From Longimicrobiales bacterium (GTDB taxonomy: Bacteria; Gemmatimonadota; Gemmatimonadetes; Longimicrobiales; Gaopeijiaceae): 64,000 bases of DNA. The notes beneath the pieces are model-generated. The model had not been told where the DNA came from. It saw only the letters and a program-made list of their open reading frames with translations, and did not search any database. The translations under genes and the position numbers were made by a program. Below, piece by piece: positions 44,276-53,511 of the stretch (positions are counted from its first letter, which is position 1; each line of letters opens with the position of its first letter). The stretch covers positions 124,001 through 188,000 of the forward strand of contig OX638356.1 in NCBI GenBank assembly GCA_951813395.1, in the 5' to 3' direction.

Positions 44276-44605
44276 TCATGGCCGCTGCACCGTCTCCGTC
44301 TTGTCGTCACCGCGATTGTCTCGTATTCGTCCCGCGAACCAGAAGGATACAATGGACGCAGCCACTGGCAGGATAGTTTTGAAGAGATCGATCGCCTTGT
44401 CGACTCTGCCGTTAGCCGGATCTCCGTTCCCCGTAACGAGGAGGAAGCCAATCACAGCAGCTCCGCCCGCGAAAAGGAACCAAGCGGCCCCATGAGTGAC
44501 CGCCGTCCTTACCCGGCTCCGTCGAATCGTGATCTTGTCCTTGACGCTGAGCTCAGATCTCCACATCCGCTGCAGCCATCCAGGCCGTGCCTCGGAGTCT
44601 GACAT
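44276..44605 (-). CDS. Small membrane protein, two TM
   Basis: 109 residues from ATG 44605 with GGGGGAAG upstream. Basic N-terminal region (VKDKITIRRSRVRTAV), TM helices AAWFLFAGGAAVIGFLLVTG and KTILPVAASIVSFWFAGRIR. Charged tail. In size and topology like small effector or accessory membrane proteins in defence loci. Family unknown. Confidence 0.6.
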   Translation of the reverse strand: MSDSEARPGWLQRMWRSELSVKDKITIRRSRVRTAVTHGAAWFLFAGGAAVIGFLLVTGNGDPANGRVDKAIDLFKTILPVAASIVSFWFAGRIRDNRGDDKTETVQRP

Positions 44606-44793
44606 GTTAGCTTCCCCCTTCTTGAGATAAATGGTGCCCCGGATCACTCTGGACACTAGCCCAGCAAACGCCCCAGGTCCAGGCAACGGGACGCCCTGAG
44701 TGCCTCGAGTTTGCGGAGTGCTCTGAATTGCGGCTGGGCTCGCCGGACGGCTGACCCGTAGACAACCAAACACGCCGAAGGAGATGCCACGAA

Positions 44794-45030
44794 ATGACAG
44801 CCAGCTACGGTTCGGGAGAGGTGACCATCGCACTGTCCACTGTGGGCAATGTCGCTGTGTCGAACGTTCGCCCGGTCCCAGCCCTGATCCCGCGAATTCG
44901 CTTCGATCTGTCCTGGACCCTGCATCACGCACTTTCCCTGGAAGAGGGCCATCCGGGAGAGGAGTTCGTCCTGACCGACTTCCCCGGCCAGTTGACGGTG
45001 GGCCCTGACAACCTGTTCGTTGGCAACCTA
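44794..45030 (+). pseudogene. HEPN-like gene, 5' part (split by IS630)
   Basis: 79 codons from ATG 44794 (GAAGGAGATGCC upstream): ALSTVGNVAVSNVRPVPALI, RIRFDLSWTLHHALSLEEGH, QLTVGPDNLFVGNL. The IS630 element begins after the TA at 45029-45030. The 3' part resumes at 46309. Confidence 0.78.
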
Positions 45031-45062
45031 GTAGACCGGTTCAGAAGTTCGGTGACGTATTC

Positions 45063-45926
45063 TCATGCGGCTTCGCGGAGTGAGGGATGGGCGGGGGTGG
45101 GCGAGCGGGCCAGGAGGCGGTTGAGATCGCAGCGGGTGAACTTCCATTCGAAGGGCGAGGCGATTTGTTGGTAGTGCTGCTGGAAGTCGAGGATGCGCTC
45201 GGCGACTGCGTCCTGGGAAGAGAAGTGGGCGGGGGTGAGTGCCTTGCGCTGGAGGATCGAGAAGTAGATCTCGATCTGGTTCATCCAGCTGGCGTGCGTG
45301 GGCAGATGCACCAGGGTGAGGTTGTCGAACCGTGCCTGGAGACGGTCGGCGGCGCGCTGGCCGCGATGGATCGTGCCGCCATCGACGATCCAGAAGACGC
45401 GCTCGGCGGACCGGTAGGGTTCACGGGCCATCACCTGGGCGACGAGGGCATCGAAGGCAACGATGGAGATCTTGGCGACGACGTCGCCGAAGAGCCGGGC
45501 TCGGTGGACGTCCCACGCGGCGATGTAGGCACAGACGCCATGGCGGCGGTACTCGTGCTCGACCCGCATGGAGCGGCCCGGACCCGGCGGCGTGATCGGA
45601 TGGCGGCGGGTGCGGATCGGGATCTGCGTCTTCTCGTCGGCGCTGATGACGAACTCGTCGCCACAGAGCGCACGCCCGTTCCATTGCCGGTGATAGAGGT
45701 CGAGGACGCGCTCCGCCTTGGGCCCAAACTCGGGATCGCGCGGAAAGATCCAGCTCCGCCGGCTCCAGGGGCGCAGGGCGTCGGCATGAAGCCACCGCCA
45801 GATCGTGGTGCCGCTAATGTCGGCGACGATGCCGGCCGCCAGGACCTGCCGCCGCAGTTCGGAGCGGCTGAAGCGCGACAGCGGCAGCCCCAGCGTGGAG
45901 GGCAGTTCACAGGCCAAGGCCTTCAC
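45063..45926 (-). CDS. IS630-family transposase, DDE part
   Basis: 287 residues. Contains EFVISADEKTQIPIRTRR (first D), VFWIVDGGTIHRGQRA (second D) and LVHLPTHASWMNQIEIYFSI (E in NQIE), the family triad. It has no HTH of its own; that is in the upstream frame, joined through a C-run (about 45945). Confidence 0.88.
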   Translation of the reverse strand: MKALACELPSTLGLPLSRFSRSELRRQVLAAGIVADISGTTIWRWLHADALRPWSRRSWIFPRDPEFGPKAERVLDLYHRQWNGRALCGDEFVISADEKTQIPIRTRRHPITPPGPGRSMRVEHEYRRHGVCAYIAAWDVHRARLFGDVVAKISIVAFDALVAQVMAREPYRSAERVFWIVDGGTIHRGQRAADRLQARFDNLTLVHLPTHASWMNQIEIYFSILQRKALTPAHFSSQDAVAERILDFQQHYQQIASPFEWKFTRCDLNRLLARSPTPAHPSLREAA

Positions 45927-46218
45927 TTCGGCGACGACCCGAGGGGGGAAAAGCCGGCGGCCGACCTCGCCGCGACCGGTCCTCGAGTCCCTCGAGGCGT
46001 TCTCGGAAGAAACGTTTGCGCCACTTGCTCACCACCGGGCGCGGCATATCGAGACGCTCGGCGATCTCCTTGTTCGGGGTACCCTCGGCAGCCAGCAGGA
46101 CGATCTTGGCGCGCACCACGTCCCGATACGGTAACGTATACTGGCGGGCTCTCGCTTCGAGGACACGGCGTTCGTTGGGCGTCAACGTGATGACGTACGG
46201 GCTGGATCTGGGCATCAT
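45907..46218 (-). CDS. IS630-family transposase, HTH part
   Basis: 103 residues. PNKEIAERLDMPRPVVSKWR KRF is the HTH; ends SRRGRPPAFPPSG then leaves the family reading. A +1 (or -2) shift at TTTTCCCCCC (about 45944-45953) would continue as PRVVAEVKALACEL into the DDE frame. Either programmed frameshifting or a simple mutation. Confidence 0.82.
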   Translation of the reverse strand: MMPRSSPYVITLTPNERRVLEARARQYTLPYRDVVRAKIVLLAAEGTPNKEIAERLDMPRPVVSKWRKRFFRERLEGLEDRSRRGRPPAFPPSGRRRSEGLGL

Positions 46219-46308
46219 TGGCCCCCTGGTTGAACCAAGATGGCCATTCCTTACCGCAGGCGCCAGTGGCTTGCTGATACGTGCTATTATTTATGTCCAT
46301 GTGTACTA

Positions 46309-46947
46309 GTGAGGGAAGCATCGGGCCACCCCATTCGGTCGCTGTCGCATATTGCTACGCAAGCAGGCTCGGTCGCTCTCGATCTGGGCGGACACCGGCT
46401 CGAACGCCTTGAAGAGCATCGGGCCGGTGGCGCACTCACCATGCAGATACACCTGTGGCCCCGTGTCGAGATGGACGGGACGACAATCAATGCCAAGGTC
46501 GCCAGCATCGAGTTCCGAATTCCCCGTGACGACTGGTTGGCGGTGGTCGGCGCGTTCAGCGGAGAGCAGATCGACCTCTTGGAGATCCGCTACCACCTCA
46601 CGCACGCGAGTCGTTTCCGGCCAAGCCTCGGGGTACTCCAGCGTGCGCGCGAGGCCATCGACCGGGGCGACTTCGACGCGGCCGTGATCCAGGCGAGAAA
46701 GGCTGTCAGCCTCATGGAGGAGTCCTTCCAGGGGCGGGACGGAGGTAGCCTCAAGGCCATCCTGGGCGGCAGACTCGACGACCGACATGCGAAACTGTAT
46801 GCGGGCCTCATCACCCGCGCCAAAGACATGGGCAATATCACCGCACACCGTGCCTCAGCCCGCGAGCACACGCGTGGCGAAGCCCTGTTCGCGATCCGCT
46901 TGGCGACGATCCTGCTCGAACTGATCGCCGGGTTGCTGTTAGACTGA
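46309..46947 (+). pseudogene. HEPN-like gene, 3' part (split by IS630)
   Basis: With the IS and one TA removed, CTA (45028-45030) is followed directly by GTG AGG GAA, in frame, reading VREASGHPIRSLSHIATQAG to the stop at 46947. Full product would be 291 residues. The last half is all-helical: LQRAREAIDRGDFDAAVIQA RKAV, then DMGNITAHRASAREHT, which resembles HEPN-type proteins. Probably disrupted at present. Confidence 0.75.
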
Positions 46948-46985
46948 GCTGCCGGGCGGGTTGATCGGAATGGGAGAGAAAGAGA

Positions 46986-47306
46986 ATGATGATCTGTTGT
47001 GCCGACATCGGATCGGTGGCGAACGAAAGGTTCGGATGGGCAGCCCACTCCGGTGAGCCCGACCGCGAAGAATCGTCTGGAACAGACATTGGCGAGTTTG
47101 CGCAGTTCGTAGCAGATATACTCGCCGTCGAGGAAAAGGTCTCGCTGGGCTTCGAGTGTCCGCTGTGGATTCCAGTCGCCCATGAGCCGTCTGGGCTGAC
47201 ACGGGCGCGCCCGGGAGAGGGTGATCGCGCTTGGTCCGCTGCCGCTGGTTCTACCTCTCTTAAAGCTCGCATGCCAGAACGGCAATTCGTTTTTCGATCC
47301 TACTAG
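46986..47306 (+). CDS. Unknown protein, probably C-terminally truncated
   Basis: 106 residues from ATG 46986. Coding-like sequence CCADIGSVANERFGWAAHSG, VEEKVSLGFECPLWIPVAHE and LTRARPGEGDRAWSAAAGST. The alternating strand-helix pattern with an acidic residue in the first strand looks like the start of a nuclease-like fold of about twice this length. The last 12 residues lose that character just before the next gene (47308), suggesting truncation. I cannot name the family. Confidence 0.55.
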   Translation: MMICCADIGSVANERFGWAAHSGEPDREESSGTDIGEFAQFVADILAVEEKVSLGFECPLWIPVAHEPSGLTRARPGEGDRAWSAAAGSTSLKARMPERQFVFRSY

Positions 47307-47307
47307 G

Positions 47308-48540
47308 ATGCTCATCACCGGTCCCTTCCACCCGTGCTCCCGTTGCGGACAGCGGCAACTGGGCTCGCTGTCCATCACGGACAACGTTCATACCCGCCGC
47401 TGCCGGAACTGCTTCCACAGGGAGAGAGAGCACCTACCGCCACTGCAGAAGAAGGTGATCTATCTGGACCAGATGGTCCTCAGCGGTATCGCGAAGGAGC
47501 TCGATCCGGATCAGCAAGAGGAGACACGGCACCGTGACGATTTCTGGCTGGATGTCTTTGACCGGATCGATCGGTTGGTAAAGCTCCAGCTGATCGTTTG
47601 CCCCAAGTCGCGCATCCATGAAAGGGAATCGTCGATGGATGACCGATACCAACCGGTCTGGCGACGCCTTTACGGGCATCTTGCAAGCGGCGTTAGCCTC
47701 CGTTCTTCCGACCAGGTACTGATGAGGCAGATGGTGGAGGCGTTCGACGCTCGGTCCACAGATCGCGATCCTGACTGGAACCGCATCTCTCGCGATGACG
47801 TTATCCGCGGTCGGCTGGACCGTTGGAACGACCGTCTTCGCATCACTGCTCACATGGACCACTGGTCCGGGCGAATCAGGCGGCGTCGAGACTTTCGGGA
47901 CCGTGCACATGCGATCCTTCAGCGCCTGTGGGACCAGGAGTGGGCATCCGAACCTGAAATGCCATTCGAAGATCGCTTTCAGGAACAGCGTCGCGTAGCT
48001 GCGGAAGCAGCGATCATCGCGTACGAGCAGCATAGGCCGGGGTGGCCGTTCCAACTCTTCCGGTGGGTATTACGCCGTCTTGAGCAGAAGGGCGTTCCGC
48101 CCGAGGCTCGCCGTGAAGAAGCTGTACGGTTCCTTTACTCGGAACCGGCTCTGCGTGCACCGCAGAATCACTTGGAATCCCTACTCTATGCTGGCTTGGC
48201 CCGGCGGGCGGGCCTTGGTCAAAAGTGTCCCGACCGAGGTACCCCCAATGACATAAAGTTCATTTCCGCGTACCTGCCGTATTGCGACGCCATGTTCATC
48301 GACAAGCAGTTCGACCTCCTCTTGAGCGAACCGCCGGTGGCTCCGCGAGTGAAGGACCACCCCGCGAGGATCTTCTCCAGTCGGAATCGGCATGACTTTC
48401 TGTCCTACTTGGCTGAGCTGGAAGCTGAAGCAGACCCGGATCACGTTAGCCTTGTGGTCCGTACTTACGGCGAAGGGTGGCTCCAACCGTACCGCTCTAT
48501 GCTCGCCCACGAACGGGGGAAGCCCAACCCCTCTCCGTGA
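47308..48540 (+). CDS. Zinc-ribbon plus PIN-like protein
   Basis: 410 residues from ATG 47308. N-terminal zinc ribbon CSRCGQRQLG ... RCRNC. Then a PIN-like first strand KKVIYLDQMVLSGIAKELDP, a helical middle (about 120-300) and a C-terminal PIN-like end DIKFISAYLPYCDAMFIDKQ with acidic residues. This strand order is typical of large PIN-like RNases. It is in the defence-rich block, so an antiviral or toxin role is plausible but not shown. Confidence 0.62.
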   Translation: MLITGPFHPCSRCGQRQLGSLSITDNVHTRRCRNCFHREREHLPPLQKKVIYLDQMVLSGIAKELDPDQQEETRHRDDFWLDVFDRIDRLVKLQLIVCPKSRIHERESSMDDRYQPVWRRLYGHLASGVSLRSSDQVLMRQMVEAFDARSTDRDPDWNRISRDDVIRGRLDRWNDRLRITAHMDHWSGRIRRRRDFRDRAHAILQRLWDQEWASEPEMPFEDRFQEQRRVAAEAAIIAYEQHRPGWPFQLFRWVLRRLEQKGVPPEARREEAVRFLYSEPALRAPQNHLESLLYAGLARRAGLGQKCPDRGTPNDIKFISAYLPYCDAMFIDKQFDLLLSEPPVAPRVKDHPARIFSSRNRHDFLSYLAELEAEADPDHVSLVVRTYGEGWLQPYRSMLAHERGKPNPSP

Positions 48541-48945
48541 TCTTTTGCCAAAGGCAATCGTGGACCGCACCCCCGAGTCTGAGTTCCGTTGCGGCCTGGT
48601 GGCCAAGGGATGGACGTAAGGCGAAGACGATAGGATTCGCGTCCAGCGCGACCGGCGGCCTGAGCCTGAAGTGGGGCCGGTGCTACTCCGTGACCCAAGG
48701 CCTGGGACCAGCAGACAAGGTAGTTCCGCAGGAGCGATCCGCCGATGGGGATGCCCGGCCCGCTGAGTGCTTCCCGTGATCCCTGGGATGCGTGGTCGCT
48801 GCACTTACTGAATCCGGCCCATGCCGATCACCGATTCCATTCCATGCCGATCACCCTGGAGTGAGCGAGTAGGAGCGCTGGAGAACCTGCTGTAGCGACG
48901 TCTTCTTCCATCCTCGCCGAGGTCCCTTGAGACGAGGAGGAAGAG
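48541..48945. other. Intergenic stretch and left end of the IS21-type element
   Basis: 405 bases. 48808-48858 has two copies of an about 22-bp unit with CCATGCCGATCACC, the multiple terminal repeats of IS21 elements. The rest holds no supported gene. Confidence 0.55.
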
Positions 48946-50078
48946 GTGTCGCAGAAGAGGTTATCCATGCGCAAGATACGAGAGCTTCTGCGCCTGAAGT
49001 ACGAGCTTGGGCGCAGCCATCGCGAGATCGCCGCGTCGCTCGGCGTCGCCAACAGCACGGTGAGCGACTACGTGCGGCGGGCAAGCGCGGCGAGCCTCTC
49101 CTGCCCGTTGCCGGAGGGGTTGGACGACAGTGCGCTGGAGGCGGCGCTGTTCCCGCCCCCGCCGCCGTCGCGGGTTCGCCGGCCGGAGCCGGACTGGGGA
49201 GATGTCCCCCGGGAGCTTCAGCGCCACAAGGGCGTGACGCTACAGCTGCTGTGGCTGGAGTACCGGGCGGCTCATCCGGACGGCTATCAGTACAGCTGGT
49301 TCTGCGAGCGCTACAAGGCGTGGCGGGGACAGCTCGACGTGGTCATGCGGCAGGTCTACCGGGCGGGCGAGGAGGCGTTCGTCGACTACGCGGGCCCGAC
49401 GTTCCCGGTGGTGGACCGGGGCACCGGCGAGGTGCGCGACGCCATGGCTTTCGTCGGCGTCCTCGGCGCCTCGAACCACACCTTCGTGGACGTGACCTGG
49501 AGCCGGTCGCTGCCGGACTGGACGATGTCCCATGTCAGGATGTTCGAGTTTTGGGGCGGGGTACTTGAGCTCGTGATCCCGGACAACGAGAAGGCCGCGG
49601 TCCGTGAGGCCAGCCGCTACGAGCCGGACCTGAACCCCACGTACTAGGAACTGGCCACCCACTACGGCACCACCGTGCTGCCGGCGCGACCCAGGGCTCC
49701 TCGGGACAAGGCGAAGGTGGAGGCCGCGGTCCAGCACGTCGAGCGCTGGATCATGGCGCCGCTGCGCAACCAGACGTTCTTCTCGCTCGGCGAGCTCCGC
49801 GAGGCCGTCGCGCCGCTCCTGGCCACGCTGAACGAGCGGCCGTTCGACAAGACCGAAGGCAGCCGCCGCAGTTGGTTCGAGGATCTGGACCGGCCGGCGC
49901 TCAAGCTGCTCCCGTCCGAGCGCTACGAGTACGCCGAGTGGCGCAAGGCGCGTGTCAACATCGACTACCACATCCAGGTCGAGCACGCCCTCTACAGCGT
50001 CCCCCACCCGCTGGGCCGTTGCGAGGTGGACGTTCGCCTCACGGCCCAGACCGTCGAGATCTTCCACAAGCACCGCCG
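48946..50078 (+). pseudogene. istA: IS21 istA transposase, nonsense codon and truncated
   Basis: GTG start with AGGAGG. HTH REIAASLGVANSTVSDYVRR. Catalytic D in AFVDYAGPTFPVVD and D in LVIPDNEKAAV. A TAG at 49645 (after NLNPTY-type DLNPTY) ends translation. The same frame continues with [28 protein letters not shown] (catalytic E) to VEIFHKHRR, about 380 codons, where the usual last 100 residues are missing. Confidence 0.88.
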
Positions 50079-50480
50079 TCGTACATCGCCCGCGCGCTCG
50101 GCCACCAGGCCTGCCGCCTCGGCATCTCGACCCGCTACTACCGCGTCTCCCGTCTGCTTGACGAACTCACGCTCGCCCGGGGCGACGGATCGTATCCCAA
50201 GCTCATCCAGCGCCTCGCACGGACTTGGCTCCTCGTCCTCGACGACTGGGGGCTCGCCTCGCTCTCAGGCCAGGGACGCCACGACCTCCTCGAGGTCCTC
50301 GACGATCGCTATGCCCGCCGTGGCACGCTGCTCGCCAGCCAGGTCCCCGTCGACCACTGGCACGATGTCGTCGGCGACCCCATACTCGACCGCCTCCTCA
50401 ATAACGCACACCGGATCACCCTCAAGGGCGGTTCCATGAGAAGGCTCTACGACTCGACGAAGACGGACTCCACACCCTAA
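50079..50480 (+). pseudogene. istB: IS21 istB ATPase, N-terminally truncated
   Basis: Begins abruptly at [16 protein letters not shown], just after where the Walker A GPTGVGK should be. Walker B is [16 protein letters not shown]. The C-terminal part reads [27 protein letters not shown], then lacks a few residues before [10 protein letters not shown]. Fused head-on to istA by a deletion. Confidence 0.85.
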
Positions 50481-50712
50481 ACTTCAACCCTCAACCCCCA
50501 CACCCAGCGCCCCTATGGACCTCCGCTCCTCCAAGGTGATCGGCATGGCTTGGAATCTGCGATCGGCTTCGTGGAATCGGTGGTCGGCATCGGCGGATTG
50601 CGCATCCTCGTCGCGCTCTGATCGGAAAATATTATGTTGCGGAGATACAGAGGCCTATCGCGTCCGAGCAGCTGATCCGGACCATCCGCACCACAGTCCG
50701 ATCCGCAACATA

Positions 50713-50830
50713 TGTTGAGCAGACGGTCGAGGATAGCGTCTCCGAAGGTGAGGTCGCCGACAACGTCGGGCCAGTGCTCGACGGGGAGTTGGGAGGCGAG
50801 GATGGTTCCGCAGCGGGCGTAGCGATCGTC
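50713..50830 (-). pseudogene. IS21 istB fragment, opposite strand
   Basis: DDRYARCGTILASQLPVEHW PDVVGDLTFGDAILDRLLN is the C-terminal istB segment. It is a different copy from the neighbouring istB, on the opposite strand, without ends. Confidence 0.78.
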
Positions 50831-50844
50831 ACCCGTCCGATGAA

Positions 50845-51702
50845 TCACCGAATCGAGGTATACTCACGCAGAGCATCGGAAACTCGGATGCGCAGAGTCC
50901 TCTTGGCTGGCTCGCCGACGGTCCATAGAGCGAATCGGTATTCCGACTGATACGAAAACGACTTCGGCTTGATGAAGCCGGCGCGTGACGCTAGCCCGGC
51001 GGGTTCGCGGCCGGTGTCCAGTGTACCGGATGTGTCCTCGTAGGCTACCGGCCCGTGATCCACGTAAACGACTTTCTCAAACCCTTCGCTGCTGGCTATT
51101 GCTTCTTGGATCAGATGCCAGCCCGAAAGTGGCCTCGTGTGAATCGCGGCGTTCAGCTTGATCGCGAAATCGATACCCAGCTCCAGCGCGAACGCGTTAA
51201 CGTCCAGAACGTCCGTTATGGTGTCGTTGCTTGACGAGATTCGCTTCCCGAGCCTATAGGCGTCTCGCTCGCTGCCGGGATGGAATGCCGTGCAGTACAC
51301 CCACGGATCAATCGCGATGGCGTATTCCGCCTCTGCGGACGAGGATCTCCCTGCAGCGGGAGACCCGCCTTCCGACAGACGGCGGGCGAAAAAGGGCGTG
51401 GCGTTCAGCCTGACTCGCCCTTCCATCGGGTCGCGCTGGTCCGCTTCAAGGCCCTCGCCTTCCCGGTAGTGCGCAAGAGTCGACACCCATATCTCATCAC
51501 TCAGCCGTGGCGAATGCTCCCGCTTGGAAAACCGAACCACCCGCCGCGCGACTAGCCCACGCGGCAAGGAGTCATTGACACGGCGGACCTTGACGCGAAT
51601 GCTCTCCCGGCGCACGTTGTCGCGTACGGTCCAGACCTTGCTCTCGGGATCGGGAGCACCTAGCTCCTGGACAGATATGCCCTCCCGCACTGTGCGCTGC
51701 AT
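50845..51702 (-). CDS. Uncharacterised protein (285 aa)
   Basis: ATG at 51702 with GGGAGACGG upstream; a GTG at 51777 would add 25 residues. Segments AEYAIAIDPWVYCTAFHPGS, FALELGIDFAIKLNAAIHTR, and near the end FIKPKSFSYQSEYRFALWTV, a pattern (KP..F.YQ.EYRF) seen at the end of several phage-defence and DUF2971-like proteins. I do not assign a family. Divergent from the GIY-YIG gene. Confidence 0.6.
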   Translation of the reverse strand: MQRTVREGISVQELGAPDPESKVWTVRDNVRRESIRVKVRRVNDSLPRGLVARRVVRFSKREHSPRLSDEIWVSTLAHYREGEGLEADQRDPMEGRVRLNATPFFARRLSEGGSPAAGRSSSAEAEYAIAIDPWVYCTAFHPGSERDAYRLGKRISSSNDTITDVLDVNAFALELGIDFAIKLNAAIHTRPLSGWHLIQEAIASSEGFEKVVYVDHGPVAYEDTSGTLDTGREPAGLASRAGFIKPKSFSYQSEYRFALWTVGEPAKRTLRIRVSDALREYTSIR

Positions 51703-51911
51703 CGAGCCGTCTCCCTGCTGGCTCAGGCCTTGTCTCTGGCACATGTGTCTCCTGCTTGCGTTGTCCGGAGTCGGCACCCACGGCGGACCTTCACTACGGA
51801 ATGTAGTCGCTTCAGGCCTCTAGGATTTGGGTCCCATGCGCCTGTAGCGTGGAGCCGAAGGCGTGGTTCCAGACCTGTCCGGTCAGGTGCCGTGTTGCTA
51901 GTTCCCCCATC

Positions 51912-52433
51912 ATGCAGAGCATCGTTTGGCTCGATGCGTTTGACAAACGCCGACGGGAGTACAAGAGGCTGGGATGGGTCTACGTCGCGCGGAACCCGTG
52001 CTTTGCCGAACCCGTCTTCAAGGTTGGCCAGACGAAGGTCTCGCCGGTCGTGCGGGTCGAGCGGCTGAGCAGTTCTACGTCGGTCTATCGACCGTTCCAG
52101 CTGGTTTACTTCGTGCATGTCGCTGATCGCGACCGAGCGGAAGGCCACGTCCATCAAGCGCTGGCGGCCTCGCGGGTGAACCCGGCGAAGGAGTTCTTTG
52201 AAGTCCCCATCATGACCGTGGTACAAGCTCTCGACCAAGCGGCGAGCTACTGGCCCATTCAGCTTGGGCGGACGCCGCGTTCCGGCTATCTGGAACCCGC
52301 GTTGAAACCGCGAGTGGTCGCGTGTCAGCAGTGCGGCGGGAAGACCAAGGTGCCTCGGCTGCTCATCAGCGTCCACGTGACCTGCAAGCATTGCTCCGCA
52401 GGATTCGAGTTGGCTTCCGACGTAGCCGGATAG
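51912..52433 (+). CDS. GIY-YIG nuclease-like protein with zinc ribbon
   Basis: 173 residues. T5orf172/MUG113-type GIY-YIG: GWVYVARNPCFAEPVFKVGQ, TKVSPVVRVERLSSSTSVYR, then DRAEGHVHQALAASRVNPAK EFF. The C-terminus adds a zinc ribbon (ACQQCGGKTKVP, TCKHCSAGFE). Such domains occur in DNA-cutting phage or defence proteins; target unknown. Confidence 0.78.
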   Translation: MQSIVWLDAFDKRRREYKRLGWVYVARNPCFAEPVFKVGQTKVSPVVRVERLSSSTSVYRPFQLVYFVHVADRDRAEGHVHQALAASRVNPAKEFFEVPIMTVVQALDQAASYWPIQLGRTPRSGYLEPALKPRVVACQQCGGKTKVPRLLISVHVTCKHCSAGFELASDVAG

Positions 52434-53064
52434 TTGCGGGGTCAGAAGGCGCGTTTAGAGGCCGGTTGCGGGTATTCCGACGGCATTTCGGGTGTTCTAC
52501 GGGCCACAGAATGGCCCAGAATCGACGATCCCGCGTCTCCGAGGGGGGTCACGAGGAGTGATGGGTCGGCCGGTTGCCCTCGCGTCCGTGAGGCCGGCGA
52601 CGACGAGGCCGGGGAGATTGCCCGCGACGCCTCGATGGGCGTTGTTCCGGGCGGTGCCCGGAGAGGCGTTTTCGGCGGCTCCGCCGGGCTGGCTTGACCC
52701 ACTGTCACATGGTCATCAGCCTACCCCCGTGGCCACGCTCCGCGCGACCCCAGCAAGGCTGACGAGGGGCTCCGTCCCCTCGACCCCCAACAACGGCCTC
52801 GCTGACGCTCGGAGTTCGCGGGCCGCCGTCGGCCCCGTAGTGCGTATCGGCACGCCACGATGCCTGCTCGGCCGCGAACGCGGAAGACCCACGAAGCGCA
52901 CTTGCCCGACCAAGTCGCGCGACCCTTGCGCAACCATGAGCCCATACGGAATGTCTTAACGTAAAGGTTCTCGCCCCCACGGCCCGGTCCAGCCGCGATT
53001 CCAGTCCCCAAGCAGCGGCTCATGCTGGCCGTCCACGCCTGCGACGTCGTGGCGCGCGCCGCCT
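52434..53064. other. 631 bases with no supported gene
   Basis: Several short open frames exist on both strands but all are Pro/Arg/Ser-rich, as expected of non-coding high-GC DNA. No repeat or RNA signature seen. Confidence 0.5.
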
Positions 53065-53511
53065 TCATCTACTCCGGGGGGCCGCCTGTGCTGCCTGGGC
53101 CGCTTCGAAAAGCTTCGGATTCGTCTCCCGAACCCAATCGAGAAACGCCGGATCGAAGACGATTTGCTTGGCCTTCTCAGGCAAGAGCTCGATGTCTGCC
53201 GCGCCGCCGCTCCGGTCGCACCGGACCCGGACGGTCCTCGGCACGTATATGCCGGAGGTCAGCGCGGCCACGAGCCCGTTGACGAAGGTCTGCTCCTGCT
53301 CGATTCTCATGTTGCCGGAGGGACAAAACTGGCTGGCGTCGAACGCCTCGCCAGGCCCCACCAGCCCCCAGACGAAATGATGGTGCGACCGTTCGTAGAC
53401 GACGGGCGCGTTCATTGATGCGCCCGGTCCACTCACGAAGGCCTGCTTGTAGCAACCCCCGAGCAGCAGGAGTGCGGGCAGCGTGCCCGCCAGCCTTGCA
53501 GGTGTCTTCAT
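53065..53511 (-). CDS. Bor-family lipoprotein
   Basis: 148 residues. Signal peptide with lipobox LLLGGCYKQ. The mature part follows the lambda Bor/Iss pattern: HHHFVWGLVGPGEAFDASQF C, EQTFVNGLVAALTSGIYVPR TVRVRC. Bor is a phage-encoded serum-resistance lipoprotein; chromosomal homologues are widespread. C-terminal Ala-rich extension is unusual. Confidence 0.78.
   Translation of the reverse strand: MKTPARLAGTLPALLLLGGCYKQAFVSGPGASMNAPVVYERSHHHFVWGLVGPGEAFDASQFCPSGNMRIEQEQTFVNGLVAALTSGIYVPRTVRVRCDRSGGAADIELLPEKAKQIVFDPAFLDWVRETNPKLFEAAQAAQAAPRSR

Larger units (their letters stand above)
45031..46306 (-). mobile_element. IS630-family insertion sequence
   Basis: 1276 bp between TA dinucleotides (45029-45030, 46307-46308), the target of this family. 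Ends are weakly inverted: reading inward both start GTA.AC and share ACGTAT at position 25-30 (about 18 of 35 matching). Carries a transposase in two overlapping frames. Confidence 0.78.
48808..50600 (+). mobile_element. IS21-family element, degenerate
   Basis: Terminal repeat units at 48808-48858 face inverted copies at 50533-50600 (GATCGGCATGG, then variants). Between them lie istA with a nonsense codon and an istA-istB fusion deletion. Exact outer ends cannot be fixed by eye. Confidence 0.75.
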
